DNA from: Chromobacterium subtsugae
Lineage (GTDB): Bacteria > Pseudomonadota > Gammaproteobacteria > Burkholderiales > Chromobacteriaceae
Assembly: GCF_001676875.1 (NCBI RefSeq)
Contig: NZ_JYKA01000019.1
Location: forward strand, 30,698-94,697
DNA length: 64,000 nucleotides
Reading direction: 5' to 3'
The position numbers and the translations under genes are program-made. A model generated the notes under the pieces. The model ran no database searches, was not told the DNA's origin, and saw only the letters and a program-made list of their open reading frames with translations. Shown piece by piece: positions 54,688 to 64,000 of the stretch; within the stretch, counting starts at the first letter, position 1; each line of letters opens with the position of its first letter.

Positions 54688-56066
54688 GCCACGCTCTCCA
54701 TCAAGGCCAGCAGCCGCTGCCGTTTGTCCTGCGGCAGCAGCTTGCCGCCGCGGGTGATTTCCATCGTCTCCAGCCAGTCTTCGAATTCCGGCGCGCGCTT
54801 CAGGCCCAGGACATTGCGCAGGTAGAGCGCGTCGTGGAAAGAGGTGCTCTGGTAGCCCAGCATGATGTCGTCGGCGCCGGGCACGCCGATGATGAAATGC
54901 ACGCCGGCCGCGCCCAGCAGCGTCAACAGCGCGTCCATATCGTCTTGGTCGGCCTCGGCATGGTTGGTGTAGCAGATGTCGCAGCCCATCGGCAGGCCCA
55001 GCAGCTTGCCGCAGAAGTGGTCTTCCAGGCCGGCGCGGATGATCTGCTTGCCGTTATAGAGATACTCCGGGCCGATGAAGCCGACCACGGTGTTGACCAG
55101 CAGCGGCGAGTAGCGGCGCGCCACCGCGTAGGCGCGCGCCTCGCAGGTCTGCTGGTCCACGCCCCAGTGGGCGTTGGCGGACAAGGCGCTGCCCTGGCCG
55201 GTTTCGAAATACATCACGTTGCCGCCCACCGTGCCGCGCTTCAGCTCCCGCGCCGCCTGATGCGCCTCGTCCAGCACGGCCAGGCTGACGCCGAAACCGG
55301 CATTGGCTTTCTCGCTGCCGGCGATGGACTGGAACACCAGATCCACCGGCGCGCCTTGGCGGATCAGCTCCAGCGTGCTGGTGACGTGGGTGAGCACGCA
55401 GCTCTGCGTCGGGATCGCGTAGCGCTGCCGCACTTCGTCCAGCAGGGTCAGCAGGGTACGGATGTCGTCCGGGCTGTCGCCGGCCGGGTTGATGCCCACC
55501 ACCGCGTCGCCGGCGCCGTAAAGCAGACCGTCCAGCGTGGCGGCGGCGATGGCGCGCGCGTCGTCGGCCGGATGGTTGGGCTGCAGCCGCACCCCCATGC
55601 GGCCGGGCAGTCCCTGGGTATTGCGGAAGGCGGTGACGACGCGGCATTTCTTCGCCGCCTGCACCAGATCCTGGTTGCGCATCAGCTTGGACACCGCCGC
55701 CGCCATTTCCGGCGTCAGCCCCGGCGCCAGCGCCGCCAGCGTTTCCGCGGTGGCGGCGTCGGACAGCAGCCAGTCGCGCAGGCCGCCCACGGTCAGATGC
55801 GATACGGCGGCGAAGGCGGCCGGGTCGTGGCTGTCCAGGATCAGCCGGGTGACCTCGTCTTCCTCGTACGGGATCAGCGCCTCGTTGAGAAAGACGGTCA
55901 GCGGCAGGTCGGCCAGACACATCTGCGCCGCCACCCGCTCCTCGGCGCTGGCGGCGGCGACGCCGGCCAGCTGGTCGCCGGAGCGGAAGGGGCTGGCGCG
56001 CGCCAGCAGGGTTTTCAGGTCGTCGAAACGGTAACGGCGCGGTCCTACGGTGATGGCGTGGCTCAT
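54684..56066 (-). CDS. eutB: Ethanolamine ammonia-lyase large subunit
   Basis: 460 residues, the catalytic TIM-barrel subunit. Conserved segments include AFRNTQGLPGRMGVRLQPNH, DAVVGINPAGDSPDDIRTLL, the MYFETGQGSALSANAHWGVD region and CDICYTNHAEADQDDMDAL. It overlaps the upstream permease gene and the downstream eutC, both by ATGA, giving a three-gene operon that imports ethanolamine and breaks it down. Confidence 0.97.
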   Translation of the reverse strand: MSHAITVGPRRYRFDDLKTLLARASPFRSGDQLAGVAAASAEERVAAQMCLADLPLTVFLNEALIPYEEDEVTRLILDSHDPAAFAAVSHLTVGGLRDWLLSDAATAETLAALAPGLTPEMAAAVSKLMRNQDLVQAAKKCRVVTAFRNTQGLPGRMGVRLQPNHPADDARAIAAATLDGLLYGAGDAVVGINPAGDSPDDIRTLLTLLDEVRQRYAIPTQSCVLTHVTSTLELIRQGAPVDLVFQSIAGSEKANAGFGVSLAVLDEAHQAARELKRGTVGGNVMYFETGQGSALSANAHWGVDQQTCEARAYAVARRYSPLLVNTVVGFIGPEYLYNGKQIIRAGLEDHFCGKLLGLPMGCDICYTNHAEADQDDMDALLTLLGAAGVHFIIGVPGADDIMLGYQSTSFHDALYLRNVLGLKRAPEFEDWLETMEITRGGKLLPQDKRQRLLALMESVA

Positions 56067-57481
56067 GTCGGCGCTCGGGCGGATTGGGGCGCGGGGGCGG
56101 CGTCGGCCGTCCCCTCCAGCATGGCGTCGCCGCCGGCCGCGTCGCGCTGCTTGCGCGTCAGCAGGAAATAGGCGAAGCCCAGCAGCAGCGTAACAGCAAA
56201 AATCGCCGCCAGCAGCAGGTTGTAGCGCACCATCGCCAGCAGGCACACCGTGGCGCAGGCCAGCGCAAGCGCCGGCAGCCAGGGATAGGCGGGCGCGGAG
56301 AACGGCCGGAACAGCGCCGGTTCGCGGCCGCGCAGCCGGAACAGCGCCAGCATGGAAACGATGTACATGACGATGGCGCCGAACACCGACAGCGTGACGA
56401 TGTTGGCGGTCAGCGGCTGGCCGGCGATCTGCACCAGGTCGTCGCTGAAAATGGCGGCGATGCCGACGGCGCCGCCGGCCAGGATCGCGCGATGCGGCGT
56501 TTTGAAGCGCGGATGCACCGCCGCCAGCCAGGCGGGCAGGTAGCCGGCGCGCGCCAGCGCGAAGATCTGCCGCGAATAGCCCATGATGATGCCATGGAAC
56601 GAGGCCACCAGACCGAACAGGCCCAGCCAGACCAGCATGTGCAGCCAGCTGCTGTGCTCACCGACGATCAGCTTCATCGCCTGCGGCAGCGGGTCGTTGA
56701 TGTTGGCCAGCAGGCTCCAGTCGCCGGAGCCGCCGGCCATCACCATCACGCCGAAAGCCAGCGCCACCAGGGTGAGGATGCCGGCGATGTAGGCGCGCGG
56801 TATGGTGCGGGCCGGGTCCTTGGCCTCTTCGGCCGCCATCGCCGCGCCTTCTATCGCCAGGAAAAACCAGATGGCGAACGGGATGGCGGCGAACATGCCG
56901 CCGACCGCGCCCCAATGAAACCCGTCCTGTCTGGCCCAGCCGTGGCGGGTGAAGTTGGCCCAGTCGAAGCCGGGCGCCACCACGCCCATGAACACCAGCA
57001 GTTCGAAGATGGCCAGCAGCGTGACGCACAGCTCGAAGGCGGCGGCGATGCCGACGCCGGCGATGTTGAGCGCCATGAAGGCCAGGTAGGCGCCGCAGGC
57101 GGTCCACTTGGCTTGCAATCCGGGGAACTGCACGTTCAGATAGGCGCCGATCGCCAGCGCGATGGCGGGCGGCGCGAACACGAATTCGCACAGCGTGGCG
57201 AAGCCGGCGATGAAGCCGCCCAGCGGACCGAAGGCGCGGCGCGCATAGGCGAAGGGGCCGCCGGCATGCGGGATGGCGGTGGTCAGTTCGGTGAAGCTGA
57301 AGATGAAGGCGGTGTACATCAGGGCCACGAACAGCGAGGTGCAGAGAAATCCCAGCGTGCCGGCCTGGGCCCAGCCATAGCTCCAGCCGAAGTATTCGCC
57401 GGAGATCACCAGCCCCACCGCGATCCCCCATAGTTGCCAGCCGCCCAGCTTGCGGGCCAATGCTTGTGTCGATGCGCTCAT
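56063..57481 (-). CDS. eat: Ethanolamine permease
   Basis: 472 residues with 12 membrane segments, amino acid-polyamine-organocation family. Diagnostic of ethanolamine permeases are WQLWGIAVGLVISGEYFGWS near the N-terminus, AIPHAGGPFAYARRAFGPLG, and FHGIIMGYSRQIFALARAGY. It is the first gene of the eat-eutB-eutC operon and is divergent from aroC. GGGA lies about 8 nt before the start. No eutR-type regulator gene is adjacent. Confidence 0.94.
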   Translation of the reverse strand: MSASTQALARKLGGWQLWGIAVGLVISGEYFGWSYGWAQAGTLGFLCTSLFVALMYTAFIFSFTELTTAIPHAGGPFAYARRAFGPLGGFIAGFATLCEFVFAPPAIALAIGAYLNVQFPGLQAKWTACGAYLAFMALNIAGVGIAAAFELCVTLLAIFELLVFMGVVAPGFDWANFTRHGWARQDGFHWGAVGGMFAAIPFAIWFFLAIEGAAMAAEEAKDPARTIPRAYIAGILTLVALAFGVMVMAGGSGDWSLLANINDPLPQAMKLIVGEHSSWLHMLVWLGLFGLVASFHGIIMGYSRQIFALARAGYLPAWLAAVHPRFKTPHRAILAGGAVGIAAIFSDDLVQIAGQPLTANIVTLSVFGAIVMYIVSMLALFRLRGREPALFRPFSAPAYPWLPALALACATVCLLAMVRYNLLLAAIFAVTLLLGFAYFLLTRKQRDAAGGDAMLEGTADAAPAPQSARAPT

Positions 57482-57692
57482 GGCTTTATCCCGTTGATTG
57501 TCTTGCTTGCGCTCAGAAAGTGCGGCTATGCCGTCTGATTTAAGTATGCAAAAAGAATGCCAGCCTTGCCGGCTGTTTTGCCGGGCGCGTCGCGGGGCGG
57601 GCCTGATTCCGGCGCGGGGCAGCCGGAGGCGTGCACCGCGATGGGCCGTGCTAGAATCGATCGCAATACGCAATGACGCAGGGGAAATGCAG

Positions 57693-58793
57693 ATGTCTGG
57701 CAATAGCATGGGGCGCTTGTTCACGGTAACTTCCTTCGGCGAAAGCCACGGGCCAGCCATAGGCTGCGTGGTGGACGGCTGCCCGCCGGGCCTGGCGCTG
57801 ACCGAGGCCGACATCCAGCTGGAGCTGGACCGGCGCAAGCCCGGCACCAGCCGCCACGTCACGCAGCGGCGCGAGCCGGACGCGGTGGAAATCCTGTCCG
57901 GCGTCTACGAGGGCAAGACCACCGGCACGCCGATCGCGCTGTTGATCCGCAATACCGACCAGCGCAGCAAAGACTACGGCAATATCGCCGACACCTTCCG
58001 CCCCGGCCATGCCGACTACTGCTACTGGCATAAATACGGGGTGCGCGATCCGCGTGGCGGTGGCCGCTCGTCGGCGCGCGAGACGGCGGTGCGCGTCGCC
58101 GCCGGCGCTATCGCCAAGAAATGGCTGAGCGAGAAATACGGCATCGTCATTCGCGGCCACATGACCCAGATCGGCGAGGTGGCCATCCCGTTCAAGGGGT
58201 GGGAACATGTCGGCGGCAACCCCTTCTTCAGCGCCGATCCGGACATCGTGCCGCGGCTGGAGGATTACATGGACAGCGTGCGCAAGAGCCTGGACTCCAT
58301 CGGCGCGCGCTTGCGCGTGGTGGCGGACAATGTGCCGGTGGGCTGGGGCGAGCCGGTGTTCGACCGCCTGGACGCCGACATCGCCTACGCGATGATGAGC
58401 ATCAACGCGGTCAAGGGCGTGGAGATCGGCGCCGGCTTCGGCTGCGTGGCGCAGCGCGGCAGCGAGCACGGCGACGAGTTGACGCCGCAGGGCTTCGCCA
58501 GCAACCACGCCGGCGGCGTGCTGGGCGGCATCTCCACCGGCCAGCAGATCGACGTCTCCATCGCCATCAAACCCACGTCGTCCATCGCCCAGCCGCGCCG
58601 CTCGATCAACAAGCAAGGCGAGGCGGTGACGATGGAAACCCACGGCCGCCACGACCCTTGCGTCGGCATCCGCGCCACGCCGATCGCCGAGGCGATGCTG
58701 GCCTTGGTGCTGATCGACCACGCGCTGCGCCACCGCGCGCAGTGCGGCGATGTGCGGGTGGAAACGCCCAGAATTGCCGGGCGCATCGGCTAG
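57693..58793 (+). CDS. aroC: Chorismate synthase
   Basis: 366 residues. It converts 5-enolpyruvylshikimate 3-phosphate to chorismate using reduced FMN, the last step of the shikimate pathway. The three family signatures are [19 protein letters not shown], the [17 protein letters not shown] segment and [18 protein letters not shown] chose the ATG at 57693, 8 nt after AGGGG and matching the family N-terminus, over the in-frame ATG at 57687. Confidence 0.97.
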   Translation: MSGNSMGRLFTVTSFGESHGPAIGCVVDGCPPGLALTEADIQLELDRRKPGTSRHVTQRREPDAVEILSGVYEGKTTGTPIALLIRNTDQRSKDYGNIADTFRPGHADYCYWHKYGVRDPRGGGRSSARETAVRVAAGAIAKKWLSEKYGIVIRGHMTQIGEVAIPFKGWEHVGGNPFFSADPDIVPRLEDYMDSVRKSLDSIGARLRVVADNVPVGWGEPVFDRLDADIAYAMMSINAVKGVEIGAGFGCVAQRGSEHGDELTPQGFASNHAGGVLGGISTGQQIDVSIAIKPTSSIAQPRRSINKQGEAVTMETHGRHDPCVGIRATPIAEAMLALVLIDHALRHRAQCGDVRVETPRIAGRIG

Positions 58794-58845
58794 TATTGAT
58801 ATACCGGCCGGAAGTCGACCAGGCCGCTCCCGATAGGATGGCACC

Positions 58846-60267
58846 ATGCTGAAAAGTCTGATTGATGGCTTGGCCGGACGCCTGAAGAAAACGACGACAG
58901 AGGAAGAGACGCCGGCCGCGGCGGCCAAGCCGGACAGAACCCTGCTGGATCCGCCGCCGCCCGACGACGAGCCGGTGGATCTGCCGCCTACCCTGGGCTT
59001 TGTCTCCCACCAGCCGGTGATGGACAAGCAGCAGCGGGTGGTCGCCTACGACTTTTTCGTCCGGCAGGGCAAGCGCAATGTCGAGGCCGGCAAGCAGCAG
59101 GAGTTCGACCGGCTGCTGCTGGCCACCTTGCAGAATATGGACATCTTCCGGCTGCTGGCCTACCGCCGCGCCTTCGTGCACATCTCGATGACCTCGCTGG
59201 ACGAACCGCTGCTGCGCGACATGCCCGCCGGCAGCGTGATTTTCGTGCTGGAAGCGGGGCCGGGCATGATAGTCAACGAATACATGCTCAATCAGCTGGA
59301 CCAGCTGCAGAAGCTGGGCCTGCGCTTCGCGGTGGAGCCGGCGGCTTACGAGCAGGGCGCGCTGAGCGCCGCCTTGCAGGCCGACTTGTTCGGCCGGGTC
59401 GACTTCATGGTGCTGGACTTCGCCGGCCCGTCCACCCGGGTGCTGGCGCCCATTCTGGACCAATTGCCGAAGCGCTATCCGGGCGCGCGCTGGATGGCGC
59501 GCAATGTCGGCACCGCCGAAGATCTGGATGTCTGCCTGCGCGCGCCGGGGCATAACCGCTTCGCGCTGTTCCACGGCCCCTTCGTCACCACCGCCCACGC
59601 GCTGGAAGGCGGCAAGGTGGACACCAGCCAGACCCGCGTGCTGCAGATCATGCGGCTGCTGCGCGCCAATGCCGACCCCAAGGAAGTGGAGGCGCAGTTC
59701 AAGCTGGATTCGGTGCTGCTGTTCAAGCTGCTGCGCTTCATCAATTCGCCGATCCACGGCCTGGCGCGCAAGGTGCAGACCATAGAGGAAACCCTGCTGC
59801 TGCTGGGCCGGGAAACCATGTTCAAGTGGCTGTCGATGCTATTGTTCACTTCGCGCAAGGAGGACGGCACCGCGGTTTCCCTGCTGGAAAAGTCGCTGAT
59901 CCGCGCGCGTTTCCTGGAAAAACTGGGCAGTTACCGCGGCAACAAGCTGGAATCGGAACACCTGTTCCTCACCGGCATGTTTTCACTGCTGGACGTGCTG
60001 CTCAATGTTCCCTTCCCCGATGTGCTCGACCCGCTGGAGCTGCCGTTGACGGTGCGCGAGGCGGTGGTCGAGCAAAAGGGCATCTTCGCTCCCTATCTCG
60101 CGCTGGCATTGGCTTGCGAGCATGGCGACAACGTCCAGATCGAGGCCCTGGCCAGGGTGCTGGATTTCGACCTCGACCTCGCCAACCAGTACTACCTGGA
60201 CTCGGTGGTGTGGGCGCAGGTGGTGCTGCGCGACAGCGAGGTCCACAACAACGTCGAAGCCGTTTGA
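58846..60267 (+). CDS. EAL-HDOD signalling protein with degenerate EAL domain
   Basis: 473 residues. A Pro/Asp-rich N-terminal linker precedes an EAL-like domain (about 50-260) followed by an HDOD domain (about 265-460; VQTIEETLLLLGRETMFKWL). This is the YuxH/CdgJ architecture. The EAL motif is lost (YDFFVRQ where E-x-L-x-R is expected), as are the metal-binding acidic residues, so c-di-GMP hydrolysis is unlikely. A scaffold or regulatory role is more plausible. Confidence 0.87.
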   Translation: MLKSLIDGLAGRLKKTTTEEETPAAAAKPDRTLLDPPPPDDEPVDLPPTLGFVSHQPVMDKQQRVVAYDFFVRQGKRNVEAGKQQEFDRLLLATLQNMDIFRLLAYRRAFVHISMTSLDEPLLRDMPAGSVIFVLEAGPGMIVNEYMLNQLDQLQKLGLRFAVEPAAYEQGALSAALQADLFGRVDFMVLDFAGPSTRVLAPILDQLPKRYPGARWMARNVGTAEDLDVCLRAPGHNRFALFHGPFVTTAHALEGGKVDTSQTRVLQIMRLLRANADPKEVEAQFKLDSVLLFKLLRFINSPIHGLARKVQTIEETLLLLGRETMFKWLSMLLFTSRKEDGTAVSLLEKSLIRARFLEKLGSYRGNKLESEHLFLTGMFSLLDVLLNVPFPDVLDPLELPLTVREAVVEQKGIFAPYLALALACEHGDNVQIEALARVLDFDLDLANQYYLDSVVWAQVVLRDSEVHNNVEAV

Positions 60268-60459
60268 CGCTTGTCCCGCTTGGCTCGGCCCCGGCGCGCC
60301 GGCTCCGATGTGTTACCATCGGGCGCTATGCCGAATGGCCTCTCCCGCCAGCGGTCTGCCGGCTGATTATCCCTTTTGCTGACATGAATGCGGACAGGCA
60401 TGCCCTGGCCGGCGGAGCGCCGCCGGCTTCGCAGCTGAAAACGGACTGAACAGATCATT

Positions 60460-61482
60460 ATGAGCGCAACCATTCTCGTCACCGGCGCCGCCGGTTATAT
60501 CGGATCCCACACCTGCGTCGAGCTGCTGGCGGCCGGCTTCGACATCGTCGCGGTGGACAATTTCTGCAATAGCAAATTCGAGGCGATCCGCCGGGTGCAG
60601 GAGCTGGCCGGCCGCGAGCTGGCATTCCACGAAGCCGATGTGCGCGACCAAGCCGCCCTCGACGCCATCTTCTCCCGCCACCGGATCGACGCAGTGATCC
60701 ACTTCGCCGCGCTGAAGGCGGTCGGGGAGTCGGTCGCGCAGCCGCTGCGCTATTACGAGAACAATGTGGTGGGCACGCTGACGCTGCTGGAGGCGATGCG
60801 GCGCGCCCAGGTGCGCCAGATCGTGTTCAGCTCGTCGGCCACCGTGTACGGCGATCCCGCCTCCGTCCCTATCCGCGAGGATTTCCCGATCGGCGCGATC
60901 ACCAATCCTTATGGCCGCAGCAAGCGCATGATGGAAGAGATTCTCGAAGATCTTGCCCGCGCGGAGGCCGGTTGGAAGATAGGCCTGCTGCGCTATTTCA
61001 ACCCGGTGGGCGCGCACGCCAGCGGCCGGATAGGCGAAGACCCCAATGGCGTTCCCAACAACCTGATGCCCTATATCAGCCAGGTGGCGGTGGGCAAGCT
61101 GCCGCGCTTGAGCGTGTTCGGCGGCGATTATCCGACGCCCGACGGCACCGGGGTGCGCGACTACATCCACGTGGTGGATCTGGCCATCGCCCATGTCAAG
61201 GCGGTGCAGGCGCTGCCGGGCGTGGACGGCGTGCTGACGGTGAACATCGGCACCGGACAGGGCTATTCGGTGCTGGACATCATCAAGGCTTTCGGCCGCG
61301 TCAGCGGACGGGAGATTCCTTACCAGGTGGCGCCGCGCCGCGCCGGCGACATCGCCTGCTGCTACGCCGACCCGGGCAAGGCCGCGCAGGCGCTGGGCTG
61401 GCAGGCCGAACGCACGCTGGACGACATGTGCCGCGACAGCTGGCGTTGGCAGCAGGCCAATCCGCGCGGCTACGAGTCCTGA
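60460..61482 (+). CDS. galE: UDP-glucose 4-epimerase
   Basis: 340 residues of the short-chain dehydrogenase fold. The NAD site is VTGAAGYIGSHT (GxxGxxG), the catalytic Ser/Thr is in FSSSATVYG and the YxxxK pair is Y151/K155 in NPYGRSK. It interconverts UDP-glucose and UDP-galactose; related enzymes also act on the N-acetyl forms, so it could supply sugars for surface glycans. It stands alone with a terminator downstream. Confidence 0.95.
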   Translation: MSATILVTGAAGYIGSHTCVELLAAGFDIVAVDNFCNSKFEAIRRVQELAGRELAFHEADVRDQAALDAIFSRHRIDAVIHFAALKAVGESVAQPLRYYENNVVGTLTLLEAMRRAQVRQIVFSSSATVYGDPASVPIREDFPIGAITNPYGRSKRMMEEILEDLARAEAGWKIGLLRYFNPVGAHASGRIGEDPNGVPNNLMPYISQVAVGKLPRLSVFGGDYPTPDGTGVRDYIHVVDLAIAHVKAVQALPGVDGVLTVNIGTGQGYSVLDIIKAFGRVSGREIPYQVAPRRAGDIACCYADPGKAAQALGWQAERTLDDMCRDSWRWQQANPRGYES

Positions 61483-61505
61483 ACGCCGCCATATCGCATG
61501 CCAAG

Positions 61506-61536
61506 GGGCGGGTCCGTTTGGATCCCGCCCTTTTTT
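61506..61536 (+). terminator. Terminator after galE
   Basis: GGGCGGGTCC (61506-61515) pairs with GGATCCCGCCC (61520-61530), followed by six Ts. Confidence 0.88.
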
Positions 61537-61575
61537 CTTTGCCGCCGGCGTCTTCCCGCTGAATTCGGCGGACGC

Positions 61576-62961
61576 TTAAATCATGCTCTCCGGCCTGACC
61601 CAGGCGTCGAATTGCTCGGCGCTGACATGGCCCAGCGCCAGCGCCGCCTGCCGCAGCGTGCCGCCATGCTGATGCGCGTGCTTGGCGATGGCGGCGGCCT
61701 TGTCGTAGCCGATGTGCGGGTTGAGCGCGGTGACCAGCATCAGCGACTGCTCCAGCAATTGGGCGATGCGGTCGCGATTAGGCTGCATGCCCTGCACGCA
61801 ATGCTCGGCCAGGCTGGCCATGCCGTCGCTCAACAGGCGCAGGCTTTGCAGGAAATTGTGCGCGATCAGCGGCTTGTACACGTTCAATTCGAAATTGCCG
61901 GAGGCGGCGCCGATGGCGATGGCGGCGTCGTTGCCCAGCACCTGGCAACACAGCATGGTCACCGCCTCGCACTGGGTGGGATTGACCTTGCCGGGCATGA
62001 TGGAGCTGCCCGGCTCGTTTTCCGGCAGAGTCAGCTCGCCCAGCCCGCAGCGCGGGCCGGAGGCCAGCCAGCGGATGTCGTTGGCTATCTTCATCAGCGC
62101 GGCCGCCAGGGTCTTCAGCGCGCCGTGGGCGGCCAGCAAGGGTTCGTGGCCGGCCAGCGCGGCGAACTTGTTGGCGGCGGACGCGAAGGGCAGGCCGGTT
62201 TGCTGCGACAGCACTTCCGCGACCCGGGTGCCGAAATGCGGATGAGTGTTGAGGCCGGTGCCGACCGCGGTGCCGCCCGCCGCCAGCTGGCACAAGGCCG
62301 GCAGGCTGGCTTGCAGCGCCTGTTCCGCCAGCTGCAGCTGCGCCGCCCAGCCTGAGATTTCCTGCCCGAGCGTCAGCGGCGTGGCGTCCTGCAAATGGGT
62401 GCGGCCTATCTTGACGATGCCGCCGAATTCGCGCGATTTGGCTTCCAGCATCTGGCGCAGCGCAGCCAGGCTGGGCAGCAGCCGTTCGCTCAGCCCCAGC
62501 GCGGCGGCCACGTGCATGGCGGTGGGGAAGATGTCGTTCGACGACTGGCCGCGGTTGACTTCGTCGTTGGGGTGCACCAGCCGGCGCACGCCGCGCTCGC
62601 CGCCCAAAAGCTCGGATGCGCGGTTGGCCAGCACCTCGTTCATGTTCATATTGCTCTGGGTGCCGGAGCCGGTCTGCCAGACCGATAACGGAAATTGTCC
62701 GTCGTGGCGCCCCGCCAGCACCTCGTCGGCGGCGGTGACGATGGCCTGGGCCTTGGCGCCGTCCAGCAGGCCCAGCTCCAGGTTGGCAAGCGCGGCGGCG
62801 CGCTTCACCCGCGCCAGCGCCAAGATCAGTTCTGGCGGCATCTTTTCGCTGGAGATGGCGAAGTGCGCCAGCGAGCGTTGGGTTTGCGCGCCCCACAGGG
62901 CGTGGCCGGCCACGTCTATCGGGCCGAAGCTGTCGGTTTCCACGCGTTGCGATTTGCTCAT
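61576..62961 (-). CDS. fumC: Class II fumarate hydratase
   Basis: 461 residues of the iron-independent, heat-stable tetrameric fumarase that hydrates fumarate to L-malate in the TCA cycle. Motifs: [57 protein letters not shown] and the superfamily signature [15 protein letters not shown]. Convergent with galE. Confidence 0.96.
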   Translation of the reverse strand: MSKSQRVETDSFGPIDVAGHALWGAQTQRSLAHFAISSEKMPPELILALARVKRAAALANLELGLLDGAKAQAIVTAADEVLAGRHDGQFPLSVWQTGSGTQSNMNMNEVLANRASELLGGERGVRRLVHPNDEVNRGQSSNDIFPTAMHVAAALGLSERLLPSLAALRQMLEAKSREFGGIVKIGRTHLQDATPLTLGQEISGWAAQLQLAEQALQASLPALCQLAAGGTAVGTGLNTHPHFGTRVAEVLSQQTGLPFASAANKFAALAGHEPLLAAHGALKTLAAALMKIANDIRWLASGPRCGLGELTLPENEPGSSIMPGKVNPTQCEAVTMLCCQVLGNDAAIAIGAASGNFELNVYKPLIAHNFLQSLRLLSDGMASLAEHCVQGMQPNRDRIAQLLEQSLMLVTALNPHIGYDKAAAIAKHAHQHGGTLRQAALALGHVSAEQFDAWVRPESMI

Positions 62962-63158
62962 GCGGCTCTCTCCGGGTTGTTTGGCATTCCAAATGCATTT
63001 GCCCGTTCATCCTAGCATGCCCGCTCCGGGCGCGGCGCCAGGTCCCCACTGGCGGCGGGCCTGGATTTGATCGGCGGCGTTTTCCTGCGTTACGCTTGCC
63101 GGCTTTATCGTGTTGGCGGCGCAGGCAAGCGCCGGTTTTGAATTTCAGGCGGAATGAA

Positions 63159-63944
63159 ATGGCTGAGGGTATCCAGATATGGGCGGCGCCTACCGAGCGT
63201 TGCGATGACGCTGCGCTGCGGCAGGCGTACATCGCGCTGTTGTCGGATGAAGAGGCGGCGCGCTGGCGCGCTTTCGCGTTCGATCGCGACAGGCATGTCT
63301 ACCTGGTGGCGCGCGCGCTGGCGCGAACAGTGCTGGGAGAGGCGCTGGGTATGAGTCCGGCCAGCATCGAGTTTCAGCAAGGCCCGTATGGCAAGCCCAG
63401 CCTGCGCGGCGCGGCGGCGGGGGTTGGCCTGCGTTTCAACCTGTCGCACACCAAGGGCATGGTCGCGCTGGCGCTGGCGCGGGACCGGGAGCTGGGGGTG
63501 GATGTGGAGGGCGTCGAGCGGCGGGCGGCGCTGGATGTCGCCTGGGAAAATTTCTCGCGCGACGAGGCGCGCGAGCTGTCGGCGCGGCAGGGGCAGGCGC
63601 AGGCCGACCGCTTCTGGACGCTGTGGACGCTGAAGGAGGCGTATCTGAAGGCGCTGGGTTGCGGATTAAGCGCGCCGCTGGACTGCATTTCTTTCGTCGA
63701 CGACGATCAGGGCGGGCTGCGGTATGCGCGGCGGGGTTCGGGCCATGCCGATGATGGGCGCTGGCATTTCTGGCACGGGGTGCTGGCGGGAACGCATGCC
63801 GTATCGCTTTGCGCCGGCGCGCGGGAAGGCGAGGAGGTGCCTGAACTGATTCTGCGCGAGACGGTTCCGCTGCTGGCCGCGCGCGAAGTGCCGTTCCTGC
63901 CGGCGTTGGGGCCGATCCGGGAAGAGGGGACCGCGTCATCCTGA
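63159..63944 (+). CDS. 4'-phosphopantetheinyl transferase (Sfp type)
   Basis: 261 residues. It transfers phosphopantetheine from CoA to carrier-protein serines. Family motifs: the NLSHTKGMVALAL segment, GVDVEGVERR (Mg-binding acidic residues) and FWTLWTLKEAYLKALG (WxxKEAxxK). The two-lobed Sfp length suggests it can serve nonribosomal peptide or polyketide synthases rather than only AcpS substrates. No such cluster is in this window. Confidence 0.92.
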   Translation: MAEGIQIWAAPTERCDDAALRQAYIALLSDEEAARWRAFAFDRDRHVYLVARALARTVLGEALGMSPASIEFQQGPYGKPSLRGAAAGVGLRFNLSHTKGMVALALARDRELGVDVEGVERRAALDVAWENFSRDEARELSARQGQAQADRFWTLWTLKEAYLKALGCGLSAPLDCISFVDDDQGGLRYARRGSGHADDGRWHFWHGVLAGTHAVSLCAGAREGEEVPELILRETVPLLAAREVPFLPALGPIREEGTASS

Positions 63945-63966
63945 ACGAGTGCGATAGGCAACAAAA

Positions 63967-63992
63967 AAGCCCTTGATTCCTCAAGGGCTTGT
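63967..63992 (+). terminator. Terminator after the phosphopantetheinyl transferase gene
   Basis: AAGCCCTTGA (63967-63976) pairs perfectly with TCAAGGGCTT (63981-63990), preceded by an A run; the T tail is short (GTTT). Confidence 0.75.
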
Positions 63993-64000
63993 TTGCGTTG

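Noticed and set aside
53890..57481. Full ethanolamine microcompartment locus
   Set aside because: Only permease and the two lyase subunits are present; no shell, aldehyde dehydrogenase or eutR genes flank them.

Overview
This is a high-G+C, densely coded chromosomal window from a Gram-negative bacterium. Its gene content points to a betaproteobacterium of the Chromobacterium type (Neisseriales): a cbb3 oxidase operon with ccoG and fixH, Mfd, RlmB, AroC, FumC, PepN, a CidR-cidAB module, eat-eutBC and a tnaC-tnaA unit. The taxonomic placement is inference. I found no rRNA, tRNA, CRISPR array, prophage or transposase. Coding runs on both strands in short operons, many with four-base ATGA overlaps.

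Layout. 1-8.1 kb: a truncated LysR gene divergent from an aldo/keto reductase, a small secreted protein, a membrane diguanylate cyclase, a DinB protein, two coupled periplasmic binding proteins and an orphan ClpP-like protease. Then comes a 770-bp gene-poor stretch with two head-to-head copies of a hairpin-rich repeat, followed by an AT-rich hypothetical gene. 8.1-18.1 kb: mfd, a large PAS-GGDEF-EAL protein, rlmB and the cidR/cidAB locus. 18.1-28.4 kb: a CadR/PbrR-like regulator with its divergent Zn/Cd/Pb ATPase and a textbook MerR operator, a SprA-like protein, a thioesterase, a pseudouridine synthase, a four-gene lipid A hexosamine-type operon and a peptide permease. 28.4-32.7 kb: a TnaC-like leader peptide and tryptophanase, a GST, a methyltransferase, a YbaK protein and a coupled small gene.

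32.7-49.7 kb: two paralogous SgrR-like regulator / divergent MFS exporter modules flank the cbb3 operon (ccoNOQP-ccoG-fixH), an M61 peptidase with an apparent frameshift in a T7 tract, pepN and an hsp20 gene with a sigma-32-type promoter. A class II FNR promoter lies about 335 nt upstream of ccoN. 49.7-53.9 kb: an alpha/beta hydrolase, an AT-rich stretch, a gene with three tandem RidA domains, a 2OG-Fe(II) oxygenase and a third copy of the structured repeat. 53.9-64 kb: eat-eutB-eutC, aroC, a degenerate EAL-HDOD protein, galE, fumC and an Sfp-type phosphopantetheinyl transferase.

The most distinctive signals are: the dispersed repeat family, whose pairing arms change sequence between copies while keeping base pairing; the TnaC leader; the FNR promoter with a long leader; the triple RidA protein; the lipid A hexosamine operon; and the duplicated SgrR-MFS modules that share an intergenic block.
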